Below, one piece after another: positions 9,427-16,941 of a DNA stretch of 64,000 nt. The notes beneath the pieces are model-generated. The model was not told the origin of the DNA. It worked only from the letters and a program-made list of their open reading frames with translations, and did not search any database. Each line of letters starts with the position of its first letter. Position 1 is the stretch's first letter. Both the position numbers and the translations under genes were made by a program. The stretch comes from Segatella albensis DSM 11370 = JCM 12258 (GTDB taxonomy: Bacteria > Bacteroidota > Bacteroidia > Bacteroidales > Bacteroidaceae): positions 124,001 to 188,000 of the forward strand of contig NZ_AUFP01000001.1 of assembly GCF_000426565.1 (NCBI RefSeq). The letters are read 5' to 3'.

Positions 9427-9442
9427 GGTAACAAATGTTACC
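9427..9442. promoter_or_regulatory. candidate operator palindrome, GGTAACA-N2-TGTTACC
   Basis: A 16-base palindrome with 7-bp perfect arms and a 2-base centre. Its centre is about 42 bases upstream of the transcription start predicted from the -7 box, the position where Crp/Fnr-type activators bind class II promoters. The regulator is not known. Regulation of the hemerythrin operon by a Crp/Fnr-family redox or nitric-oxide sensor is an inference. Confidence 0.5.
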
Positions 9443-9469
9443 ATCACGATATAAAGTATGTTAATTCTT

Positions 9470-10048
9470 TCACTTCAAAGCACAAAGGATAGCCTTTCTG
9501 CACTTCTTCTTATCCTTCTCTGATAACTGTGGATGCTTTGCCGTACCACCTCGTTCGATAGTCTTCACGATCTTAATACCCGAATAATGAAGGATCTCAC
9601 GGAGCGCCCGTATAGCCCCACGTGTCTGACGGAATAAGATGTTCCATGGCCATGCCGTGGTACTGGTACTTATAAGGATACTCTTCTTACCCTTCATCAG
9701 CGGTTCCGGGAAATATGCCGTATCGCGCATCATACCATAGACCATACGGTCGAAAAGCAACTTCAGTTGACCGGGGATATTTCCCCAATAACATGGGGCA
9801 CCGATGATGACGACATCAGCCAGTTGGAGTTTATGCAACATCTCGACGGAGTCATCCTTAGGAAGCACACACGCATTCTTGGAACGGCAGACCATACACC
9901 CCATACAGGGTTTAACATTCAAATCATTGGCTCTTATTACATCTACCTCACAACCGTGGAAATCGGCTTCTTCTATCATAATGTCAAGCATTCGAGAGAT
10001 CAATCCCTTACGACGAGGACTTCCGTTAATTACAAGTACCTTCTTCAT
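9470..10048 (-). CDS. iron-sulfur flavoprotein / NAD(P)H-dependent FMN reductase family
   Basis: A 192-residue flavodoxin-fold protein. It starts with the FMN phosphate-binding motif INGSPRRKG and has GAPCYWGNIPGQLKLLFDR, typical of iron-sulfur flavoproteins. The compact cysteine cluster CMGCMVCRSKNAC (residues 48-60) would bind a [4Fe-4S] cluster, as in the Isf family. The role is electron transfer or redox detoxification; the partner is unknown. It has its own promoter and lies upstream of the hemerythrin operon on the same strand, which is consistent with a redox-stress neighbourhood. Confidence 0.88.
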   Translation of the reverse strand: MKKVLVINGSPRRKGLISRMLDIMIEEADFHGCEVDVIRANDLNVKPCMGCMVCRSKNACVLPKDDSVEMLHKLQLADVVIIGAPCYWGNIPGQLKLLFDRMVYGMMRDTAYFPEPLMKGKKSILISTSTTAWPWNILFRQTRGAIRALREILHYSGIKIVKTIERGGTAKHPQLSEKDKKKCRKAILCALK

Positions 10049-10123
10049 TGTTCTTACCTTTACATATCCTTTGATATGCTCCTCTATAGACTAATTTTGT
10101 TCATTTAATTTCTAATAATCCTG

Positions 10124-10131
10124 CAAAGATA
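10124..10131 (-). promoter_or_regulatory. -7 box of the iron-sulfur flavoprotein gene
   Basis: Minus strand TATCTTTG followed by C, giving a leader of about 65 bases before the ATG at 10048. Confidence 0.65.
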
Positions 10132-10185
10132 AACAAATATTCGAAAATACATCACCTTTCCTAAAGAATTATTGAAGAAAAGTTG

Positions 10186-10193
10186 TACTTTTG
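10186..10193 (+). promoter_or_regulatory. -7 box of the peptidylprolyl isomerase gene
   Basis: TACTTTTG followed by CA, about 20 bases upstream of the ATG at 10213. It excludes the in-frame ATG at 10183. Confidence 0.7.
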
Positions 10194-10212
10194 CATCGCT
10201 TATTTTAAAATT

Positions 10213-10956
10213 ATGGCAACGAAGGTAATTATCAAGACTACAAAGGGCGACATTCGTGTACGACTCTATGATGAGACCCCAAAACATCGCGATAACTTTA
10301 TCAAATTAGCTAAAGAGGGGTATTTTGATGGAACACTCTTCCATCGAGTAATAAAAGACTTTATGATTCAGGGCGGTGACCCTGACAGTAAGGATGCTCC
10401 TAAGGGAAAGCGTCTGGGTACCGGTGGACCAGACTATACGATTCCTGCAGAGTTTGTATATCCGCAATATTTCCACAAACGTGGTGCTTTGAGTGCAGCC
10501 CGCCTGGGAGACGAAGTAAACCCGGAAAGAGAAAGCAGTGGCAGTCAGTTCTATATCGTATGGGGCAAGACTTTCAAGGAGTCTGAACTCAAACAGATGG
10601 AGAAGCAGATGGCTATGCAACAGGAGCAACAGGTATTCCAGTCGTTGGCTACGGCTCATCGTAACGAGATTATGGATATGCGTAGAAACCGCGACCGCAA
10701 TGGACTGATGCAGTTACAAGATAAACTGGTAGATGAGACGAAGGCAAAATGCAAGGAGATGGGTAAACCTACCTTTACCCCAGAACAGGTAGAAACCTAT
10801 ACCACCGTGGGTGGTACTCCGTTCCTCGACAATCAATATACGGTCTTTGGAGAAGTTGAAGAGGGTCTCGACGTGGTAGAGGCAATCCAGAACTGCAAGA
10901 CATCAAGAGATGACCGTCCTGAGGAGGACATCAAGATGACTGTCGTAGTAGAATAA
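10213..10956 (+). CDS. cyclophilin-type peptidylprolyl cis-trans isomerase
   Basis: A 247-residue cyclophilin that speeds proline isomerisation. The N-terminal half carries HRVIKDFMIQGGDP and GTGGPDYTIPAEF, and the core resumes near the C-terminus at NQYTVFGEVEEGLDVV. A charged, Gln/Met-rich insert of roughly 90 residues (about 125-210) separates the two halves, as in many Bacteroidetes cyclophilins. There is no signal peptide when the start at 10213 (MATKVIIKTT) is used, so it should be cytoplasmic. The start at 10183 is rejected because it lies inside the promoter. Confidence 0.93.
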   Translation: MATKVIIKTTKGDIRVRLYDETPKHRDNFIKLAKEGYFDGTLFHRVIKDFMIQGGDPDSKDAPKGKRLGTGGPDYTIPAEFVYPQYFHKRGALSAARLGDEVNPERESSGSQFYIVWGKTFKESELKQMEKQMAMQQEQQVFQSLATAHRNEIMDMRRNRDRNGLMQLQDKLVDETKAKCKEMGKPTFTPEQVETYTTVGGTPFLDNQYTVFGEVEEGLDVVEAIQNCKTSRDDRPEEDIKMTVVVE

Positions 10957-10980
10957 TATTCAGACATACGATGATAACGG

Positions 10981-11010
10981 AAACGTCCGGGCTTTTTAGT
11001 CCGGACGTTT
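10981..11010. terminator. hairpin between convergent genes
   Basis: AAACGTCCGG (10981-10990) pairs with CCGGACGTTT (11001-11010) around a 10-base loop. On the minus strand one arm encodes the last residues (KRPD) of the LolA-like protein. There is no long T-tract on either side, so termination strength is uncertain. Confidence 0.6.
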
Positions 11011-11622
11011 GTCTATGAATTCGTATCCACGATAAGCCGATTCAGGAAAGTTGAATATCGCATCACTGATACCTCCACTACGGAAATTACTGATATTCAC
11101 CGTTGTCCAGAAGAATGCGACCTTAATCTTCAAACTCTTTGGAGCACGGGTAATCTTATCAATGATCGCCTTGACATGTTTGATGCCGCTCTTCACACCA
11201 GGTTTAGCATCGAGCATGATCACAAAGCCCTCACGACTGTCAGCAATATGATAGTAATAATTATCCGGAGAGAAAGTAAACTTACTGGCAAAGCGATCCT
11301 TCTTTTTGGATTTCGGGTTATGGAGTTCCACTGTATGCTCCTTCTTGTCTACCCGATAGAAACGGTTACCGTCACTCCATGAAGCATAACGGCTCTCCAC
11401 AAAGCGCTGTTTATTCCCCTTATACCATATCGTCCCAGCAGTCTTGTAGAGTCCCACGATATTAACACTATATCGAAACGTACTTCCTTGAGGGCCATAA
11501 ACCATCTGATAGATTCTGTCGAACATCTCACGGGCCTGTCGCTCATTTGGCGTAACCTTTCCGAAAGCCGAAATGCCCATCATGACGGCAATCATCAGTA
11601 TCATTATTCTGTATCTTTTCAT
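10996..11622 (-). CDS. LolA-like outer-membrane lipoprotein carrier family protein
   Basis: A 208-residue protein with an N-terminal signal peptide (hydrophobic residues 7-20, cleavage likely after SAFG). The body has the LolA/LolB-like beta pattern, with TFRYSVNIVGLYKTAGTIWYKG and FTFSPDNYYYHIADSREGFVIML. LolA carries lipoproteins across the periplasm, and this protein is a member or distant relative. Only one gene is here, with no lolCDE nearby. A TAACTTTG promoter box is at 11655-11662. The last codons form one arm of a hairpin. Confidence 0.75.
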   Translation of the reverse strand: MKRYRIMILMIAVMMGISAFGKVTPNERQAREMFDRIYQMVYGPQGSTFRYSVNIVGLYKTAGTIWYKGNKQRFVESRYASWSDGNRFYRVDKKEHTVELHNPKSKKKDRFASKFTFSPDNYYYHIADSREGFVIMLDAKPGVKSGIKHVKAIIDKITRAPKSLKIKVAFFWTTVNISNFRSGGISDAIFNFPESAYRGYEFIDKRPD

Positions 11623-11654
11623 AAAACAATATCACATTTGATAATTTCAGCCGG

Positions 11655-11662
11655 CAAAGTTA
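11655..11662 (-). promoter_or_regulatory. -7 box of the LolA-like gene
   Basis: Minus strand TAACTTTG followed by C, about 33 bases before the ATG at 11622. Confidence 0.65.
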
Positions 11663-11703
11663 CAAAAAAGCTGCGATTCTTTCGTTATCTAACAGAAATT
11701 TTA

Positions 11704-11711
11704 TATTTTTG
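11704..11711 (+). promoter_or_regulatory. -7 box of the DUF4250 gene
   Basis: TATTTTTG followed by CA, about 32 bases upstream of the ATG at 11743. It may also serve the downstream glnN copy by read-through. Confidence 0.65.
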
Positions 11712-11742
11712 CATCCGAATTAGGTAAAAGATTAAAAAGATA

Positions 11743-11925
11743 ATGGAAAAGTTACCAAATGATCCGATGATGCTGTTCAGTTCTGTCAACATGCTGCTCC
11801 GTGATGAGGAGTACAAGAACTTGGACGAGCTCTGTTACGCATTCGGCATCGAGCGTAAATCGCTTGAGGCTAAGCTTGCTACCGCCGGCTTCGAATTCAA
11901 CGAAAAAGAAAATAAATTCTGGTAA
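11743..11925 (+). CDS. DUF4250 domain-containing small protein
   Basis: A 60-residue protein that matches the small DUF4250 family (LPNDPMMLFSSVNMLLRDEE, then LCYAFGIERKSLEAKL). The second half resembles a compact helix-turn-helix, but no function is established. It has its own promoter and is followed directly by a terminator, then by the second glutamine synthetase 92 bases downstream. A functional link to nitrogen metabolism is possible only by proximity. Confidence 0.85.
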   Translation: MEKLPNDPMMLFSSVNMLLRDEEYKNLDELCYAFGIERKSLEAKLATAGFEFNEKENKFW

Positions 11926-11936
11926 AGAATAGCATC

Positions 11937-11964
11937 AACTCCCGCATCATCGTGGGAGTTTTTT
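11937..11964 (+). terminator. intrinsic terminator or attenuator between DUF4250 and second glnN
   Basis: AACTCCCGC (11937-11945) pairs with GTGGGAGTT (11952-11960), with one wobble, followed by TTTT. The next gene starts at 12018 and no TAnnTTTG box was seen in the 53 bases between, so this hairpin may act as an attenuator for glnN. Confidence 0.75.
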
Positions 11965-12017
11965 CGTTTTTTACCATCCCCGCAAACAACAAATTACCAA
12001 TAAAAGAAATAATACAA

Positions 12018-14207
12018 ATGGCAAACTTAAGATTTGAGGTTGTAGCAGAGGCCTTTAAGAAAAGACCTGTTGACGTGAGGACTCCTTATGAGAGACCTTC
12101 GGAATATTTCGCAAAGTATGTGTTCAACCGCCAGAAGATGTACAAATACCTGCCTGCCGACATTTACGAAAAGTTGGTTGACGTGATGGAAAATGGTGCT
12201 CATCTGGATAGAGGTATCGCTGATGCTGTGGCCGATGGCATGAAGCAATGGGCTATGGAAAACGGCGTTACCCACTACACACACTGGTTTCAACCTCTGA
12301 CAGAAGGTACTGCCGAGAAGCACGATGCTTTCGTGGAGCATGATGGCAAGGGCGGAATGATCGAGGAATTCTCGGGTAAACTCCTCGTACAACAGGAACC
12401 GGATGCTTCCAGTTTCCCTTCGGGTGGTATCCGCAACACTTTCGAGGCTCGCGGTTATTCTGCTTGGGACCCTACATCTCCTGTCTTCATCATGGACGAC
12501 ACGTTGTGCATCCCTACCATCTTTATCTCATACACAGGCGAGGCTCTCGACTACAAAGCTCCTCTGCTTCGTTCCTTGCATGCCGTCAATGTCGCTGCTA
12601 CTAATGTATGCCATTATTTCGACCAGAATGTCAAGAGTGTCCATGCGAACCTCGGATGGGAACAGGAATACTTCCTCGTGGACGAAGACTTATATTTCGC
12701 TCGTCCTGACCTGATGCTTACCGGTCGCACGTTGATGGGACACGATTCTGCCAAAAACCAGCAGATGGATGACCACTTCTTCGGTACAATCCCTGAACGT
12801 GTACAGGCCTTCATGAAAGACCTTGAGATTCAAGCGCTCGAACTCGGCATTCCTTGTAAGACCCGCCATAATGAGGTGGCACCGGGACAGTTTGAGTTGG
12901 CCCCAATCTTCGAGGACTGCAACCTGGCCGTAGACCACAACATGTTATTGATGTCGCTCATGAAGAAGGTGGCTCGCAAGCATGGTTTCCAGGTTTTGTT
13001 GCATGAGAAACCTTTCGCCGGTATCAACGGCTCGGGTAAGCACAACAACTGGAGTCTGACCACCAACACGGGGGTTCTGTTGCACAAGAGTGGCAAGACT
13101 CCTGAAGACAACCTGCGCTTCGTGGTATTCATCGTGGAAACCTTGATGGGTGTATATAAGCATAACGGACTTCTGAAGGCCAGTGTGATGAGTGCCACCA
13201 ACGATCACCGCTTAGGTGCCAACGAAGCACCTCCTGCCATCATCTCTTCTTTCCTCGGTCGCCAGTTGAGCGATTTGCTCGACCATATTGAGAAGGCTGA
13301 CAAAGATGAACTCTTCAAGATCGAAGGTAAGAAGGGTATGCAACTCGGCATCCCTGAGATTCCTGAGTTGATGATAGATAACAACGACCGCAACCGTACT
13401 TCTCCTTTTGCCTTTACCGGTAACCGTTTTGAGTTCCGTGCCGTAGGTAGCGAGGCCAACAGCGCCAGTGCGATGATCGTACTGAACACCGCCGTTGCCG
13501 AAGCGCTCACCAACTTCAAAGTTCGTGTGGATGCGCTCATCGCTAAAGGTGAGGACAAGACCAGCGCTATCGTTGACATCATCCGCGAAGATATCAAAAC
13601 CTGCAAGCCAATCCGTTTCGACGGCAATGGTTATAGCGACGAATGGAAAGAGGAAGCAGCCCGTCGCGGCCTCGACTGTGAAGCAAGTTGTCCTGTATGT
13701 TTCGATCGTTACCTTGATGCTGACAGTATCAAGATGTTCGAGAGCGAGAATGTGATGCAGAAGAACGAACTTGAGGCACGCAATGAGGTGAAATGGGAAA
13801 CCTATACCAAGAAGATCCAGATAGAGGCTCGTGTGATGGGTGACTTGGCAATGAACCATATCGTTCCTGTGGCTACCCATTATCAGAGTCAGTTGGCTAA
13901 GAATGTCGGTAGCATGATAGAAATCTTCGGACGTGAGAAAGCTTTGGAGTTATCCGACAGAAATATCAAGATCATCACAGAGATTGCCGAGCGTACCGAC
14001 AGCATAGAGAAAGGTGTAGAGGAACTGGTGAATGCACGTAAGGTTGCCAATAAGATTGAGGATGCCCGAGAAAAGGCCGTTGCTTATCACGATACCGTTG
14101 CTCCTAAGATGGAGACGATACGTTGTCAGATAGACAAACTAGAACTCATCGTCAGCGATGAGCTATGGACGCTTCCTAAATATCGCGAGATGTTGTTTAT
14201 CAGATAA
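12018..14207 (+). CDS. glnN: glutamine synthetase type III (second copy)
   Basis: A second 729-residue GSIII, the same length as the copy at 3077-5266 and nearly identical in most blocks by eye (LGWEQEYFLVD, KTRHNEVAP, NGSGKHNNWS, NRTSPFAFTGNRF). Differences are scattered, with more in the N-terminal 60 residues and around the poorly conserved CDEASCPVC-like region. The reaction is ATP-dependent glutamine synthesis from glutamate and ammonium. An in-frame ATG exists at 11952, but it lies in the terminator hairpin, and MANLRFE matches the paralogue, so 12018 is the start. A strong terminator follows. Confidence 0.96.
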   Translation: MANLRFEVVAEAFKKRPVDVRTPYERPSEYFAKYVFNRQKMYKYLPADIYEKLVDVMENGAHLDRGIADAVADGMKQWAMENGVTHYTHWFQPLTEGTAEKHDAFVEHDGKGGMIEEFSGKLLVQQEPDASSFPSGGIRNTFEARGYSAWDPTSPVFIMDDTLCIPTIFISYTGEALDYKAPLLRSLHAVNVAATNVCHYFDQNVKSVHANLGWEQEYFLVDEDLYFARPDLMLTGRTLMGHDSAKNQQMDDHFFGTIPERVQAFMKDLEIQALELGIPCKTRHNEVAPGQFELAPIFEDCNLAVDHNMLLMSLMKKVARKHGFQVLLHEKPFAGINGSGKHNNWSLTTNTGVLLHKSGKTPEDNLRFVVFIVETLMGVYKHNGLLKASVMSATNDHRLGANEAPPAIISSFLGRQLSDLLDHIEKADKDELFKIEGKKGMQLGIPEIPELMIDNNDRNRTSPFAFTGNRFEFRAVGSEANSASAMIVLNTAVAEALTNFKVRVDALIAKGEDKTSAIVDIIREDIKTCKPIRFDGNGYSDEWKEEAARRGLDCEASCPVCFDRYLDADSIKMFESENVMQKNELEARNEVKWETYTKKIQIEARVMGDLAMNHIVPVATHYQSQLAKNVGSMIEIFGREKALELSDRNIKIITEIAERTDSIEKGVEELVNARKVANKIEDAREKAVAYHDTVAPKMETIRCQIDKLELIVSDELWTLPKYREMLFIR

Positions 14208-14226
14208 TTCCGAAAAAAACATATCA

Positions 14227-14260
14227 AAAAGCCGGTTGGGAATATTCCTAACCGGCTTTT
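14227..14260. terminator. bidirectional intrinsic terminator
   Basis: A near-perfect 17-bp stem (AAAAGCCGGTTGGGAAT with ATTCCTAACCGGCTTTT, one wobble) lies between the convergent glnN and GH51 genes. A-tracts and T-tracts flank the GC core on both strands, so it can serve both genes. Confidence 0.9.
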
Positions 14261-14290
14261 ATTTTGTTTTATTTCAGATGTATTCTCATG

Positions 14291-16222
14291 TTAGAAGCGA
14301 TATACTCCGAACGACTTGGCAGGGATGGTGATCGTGACACGATTCCCTGATGCTTGAATATCCGAAGTGTGCGGAATAACGGTATTCTTGTGCTTGATGG
14401 TATTCTCTGCCAGACGGTTACCATGGAGAATCGTAGCCTTACCGCCATTCAACTTGCCCCCCTTGAAGAAGAGCGTGATCTGCTGATCCTTGTCAGCATT
14501 GTTACCGATCTTCACGATATAATTCTTTGAAGGTTTATCATAAACGGCACTAGCATAAAGACCATCCTGTCCGGTGAGGACCTTACCGTCTTCGGTGATG
14601 TTTACGATGTTGGTACCCTTATTGGTGCCATAGAGCATCTGTACATACCAGTTGACAGAACGTACACTCGTGAGATTATCAAACCAGATCAAGTCAGGAC
14701 GCCACTGCCATCCATCGACATGTGCAAAGAGCGGAGCATAAGTAGCCTGATAGACAACATCTGCGTTGCGCTCAAGACCTGTCATGAAACAAGCCTCTGA
14801 GAGTGCTGCCTCGAAAGAGTTTGGTTCATGATCGGCATGGGCAGCATACTCACCCGCAAAGACCTTAGGACCCTTACGATCATACTTATCATAACGGTTA
14901 GCGTTATCGAAGAACCACTTAGGACTCATATAGTAATGCTCATCCACGAGGTCCACCTTCAACTTGCGCATCTGTTCCCATCCATAGTCGAAATCCTTGC
15001 CAGACGCAGAAGGACCCGAAGTTCCACAGATCTTGATGTTTGGATATTTGGCACGAATCTGCTTCACGAATTCTGCCAAGCGCTCAGGATATACCTTACC
15101 CCACTGTTCGTTGCCTACACCAATCTGCTTCAGGTTGAAAGGAGCCGGGTGGCCCATCTCTGCACGGAGCTTACCCCACTTCGTGTTCACACCTCCGTTG
15201 GCGAACTCTATCAGATCGAGCGCATCATCAATATAAGGTTGAAGGTCTTTCACAGCCACATGCGCATTAGCGTCATCATCTTTGTTCTGGAACTGACAGG
15301 CCAATCCACAGCTGACAACAGGCAATGGTTCTGCCCCGATCTTCTCTGACAAAAGGAAGAACTCATAGAATCCCAATCCGTACGATTGATAATAATTAGG
15401 ATACATACGATGAGGGAAGGTATAGTTCCATCTGTTCTCGTTCAAAGGACGGTTCTCTACAGGTCCTACGGAATTCTTCCACTGATAGCGAGTGGCCAAG
15501 TCGGTACCCTCCACGATACAACCACCAGGGAAACGGAAGATACCAGGATGTAAATCGGCCAAGTCCTGTACCAAGTCGGCACGAAGGCCATGCCAGTTGT
15601 CTTCCGGGAACATACTGATATGATCGAGGTCAACACCCTCCTTACCCATCAGGAAGATACGCATAAAGCCCTTCTTCACCGTCTTCTTCGACAGCAGCGT
15701 AGCCGTATATTTCTGCCATTTATTATTGGTCACCGTGATGGTGTCGCGAGCAATAGGAGAATCATCCTCGCCAACGATTTCCACACGGAGTTTGGTCTTC
15801 TTACCCTGTAAGTTATTCAGACGCGCATACACAGAGAAATCATATTTCATCCCCTTCTTCAATCCCATACCGAAGAAGCCATGATTCTCAAGACCGGTAA
15901 GTTTCTGATCATGGCCGGCATTCTGAAGGGTTACATAATGAGGATTACGCTCAAAGGCCGGTTTGAAATCATTTACCATGACATTTCCAAAGACATTCCA
16001 TCCCATCAGATGGTTAGGGAACTCAAAGGAACGATTCTCTACCATCTCGGCATAGAGACCGCCATCGGCTCCAAAGTTGATGTCCTCGAAGAAGATACCA
16101 TACATCGTCGGTTGAATAGGAGCACCCGGTTTAGCATTCACCGTGAATAGGTGTTGGGCGTTCGCACAAAGTGATGTCATTGCGGCAAAAAGCAATGCAC
16201 CAAGAATTTTAGGTTTTTTCAT
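14291..16222 (-). CDS. GH51 alpha-L-arabinofuranosidase, secreted
   Basis: A 643-residue secreted enzyme that removes alpha-L-arabinofuranosyl side groups from plant polysaccharides. A signal peptide (about residues 1-22, ending CANAQ) is followed by YGIFFEDINFGADGG, a CBM4/9-like beta domain (about 75-205), and the GH51 barrel. The acid/base is Glu372 in GVGNEQW and the nucleophile Glu458 in VFAGEYA. It has its own promoter and lies downstream of the SusC/SusD/GH43 operon on the same strand, so it belongs to the same glycan utilisation locus. Final location is periplasm or outer surface; there is no lipobox. Confidence 0.94.
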   Translation of the reverse strand: MKKPKILGALLFAAMTSLCANAQHLFTVNAKPGAPIQPTMYGIFFEDINFGADGGLYAEMVENRSFEFPNHLMGWNVFGNVMVNDFKPAFERNPHYVTLQNAGHDQKLTGLENHGFFGMGLKKGMKYDFSVYARLNNLQGKKTKLRVEIVGEDDSPIARDTITVTNNKWQKYTATLLSKKTVKKGFMRIFLMGKEGVDLDHISMFPEDNWHGLRADLVQDLADLHPGIFRFPGGCIVEGTDLATRYQWKNSVGPVENRPLNENRWNYTFPHRMYPNYYQSYGLGFYEFFLLSEKIGAEPLPVVSCGLACQFQNKDDDANAHVAVKDLQPYIDDALDLIEFANGGVNTKWGKLRAEMGHPAPFNLKQIGVGNEQWGKVYPERLAEFVKQIRAKYPNIKICGTSGPSASGKDFDYGWEQMRKLKVDLVDEHYYMSPKWFFDNANRYDKYDRKGPKVFAGEYAAHADHEPNSFEAALSEACFMTGLERNADVVYQATYAPLFAHVDGWQWRPDLIWFDNLTSVRSVNWYVQMLYGTNKGTNIVNITEDGKVLTGQDGLYASAVYDKPSKNYIVKIGNNADKDQQITLFFKGGKLNGGKATILHGNRLAENTIKHKNTVIPHTSDIQASGNRVTITIPAKSFGVYRF

Positions 16223-16252
16223 TTTAAAAGTTATTATTTAGGTTTTCCTCCG

Positions 16253-16260
16253 CAAATATA
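16253..16260 (-). promoter_or_regulatory. -7 box of the GH51 gene
   Basis: Minus strand TATATTTG followed by C, with an ATTG 19 bases upstream (16280-16283). The GH51 gene is therefore a separate transcription unit from susCD. Confidence 0.7.
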
Positions 16261-16356
16261 CAAAAAAAACATCGTCCGACAATACTGGTTTCTAGTTAAA
16301 AATTGAGAGATACCGAAAATTTATTGTAAAAGCAAACTAATAGGACGTAAAAACGC

Positions 16357-16466
16357 AGTTAACTACGTAAGCTGATGCAGTTAATTTCGTAAGGTAACAC
16401 GATTAACTGCGTAAAGCGATGAAGTTAACTGCATAAGGCGATGGAGTTAACTGCGTAAAAACACGC
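16357..16466. repeat. five-unit tandem array, 22-base period, AGTTAACTnCGTAA motif
   Basis: Five motif copies start at 16357, 16379, 16401, 16423 and 16445, each exactly 22 bases apart. The conserved part is AGTTAACTnCGTAA followed by a variable eight bases that often read GCTGAT or GGCGAT. The core GTTAAC is palindromic. Copies 2-4 carry single substitutions. The array lies in the 275-base gap between the orphan ORF and the GH51 promoter. Related motifs with the same spacing occur near 35.04 and 59.24 kb. Confidence 0.93.
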
Positions 16467-16497
16467 ATTTAAGCCAACCATTTGAACTCTTTGAAAA

Positions 16498-16884
16498 TTA
16501 GAAATTATTAATAATTCTTCCACCTGCTGGAGGAGTAGGATTTCCGTTGTTAAGCTGTGCCTGTATTTGAAGTCTCTGTTGTTCTGTAAGACGTGTGTTA
16601 TTACCGTCATAAACAACAGAATCTAATTCCAAATAAGTATCAGACCTTGCCACAAACGGGAGATAGTAGTAGTTAAGCCATGATCTATCTTTATCGGATA
16701 AATCGCGTCCTTGTGATATATAAGAACCGTCTTTCTTAGTATACATTGGTTTTGATAATCTAGAACTACTTACGTCTTGAGGTCCACTATATCTGAAGTT
16801 TATGTAAGGATAGTCGATATTATATTTATCATCATGAGTAGGCAACCCTAATTCAGCGTTGTATGAATTTAGAGAAATAGCCAT
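16498..16884 (-). CDS. hypothetical protein, 128 residues, possible gene remnant
   Basis: I do not recognise this protein. It is polar, rich in Asn, Tyr, Ser and Asp (YPYINFRYSGPQDVSSSRLS, SWLNYYYLPFVAR), with no signal peptide, and ends NPTPPAGGRIINNF. Base composition is more AT-rich than the neighbours. It starts only 7 bases after the T-tract of the terminator that ends the susD transcript, has no visible promoter, and a stop codon lies three codons upstream in frame. It may be expressed by read-through or may be the leftover of a longer gene. Confidence that it is a functional gene is low. Confidence 0.4.
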   Translation of the reverse strand: MAISLNSYNAELGLPTHDDKYNIDYPYINFRYSGPQDVSSSRLSKPMYTKKDGSYISQGRDLSDKDRSWLNYYYLPFVARSDTYLELDSVVYDGNNTRLTEQQRLQIQAQLNNGNPTPPAGGRIINNF

Positions 16885-16890
16885 TAATAA

Positions 16891-16928
16891 TTAAAACCCC
16901 CGAAAGTTTTTTATATAACTTTCGGGGG
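16891..16928 (-). terminator. intrinsic terminator of the susCD operon
   Basis: CCCCCGAAAG and CTTTCGGGGG form a perfect 10-bp stem with a 12-base loop, followed on the minus strand by TTTTAATT. It lies 13 bases after the susD stop codon. Confidence 0.92.
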
Positions 16929-16941
16929 ATATTACAAAGAA

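Noticed and set aside
9372..9434. N-terminal extension of the hemerythrin protein
   Set aside because: A good promoter -7 box lies inside the extension, so those codons would not be transcribed.
11952..12017. Longer start for the second glnN
   Set aside because: The extension passes through the terminator hairpin and does not match the N-terminus of the paralogue at 3077.
16357..16466. CRISPR array
   Set aside because: The period is only 22 bases, the repeats are inexact and the spacer part is 8 bases; no cas genes are near.
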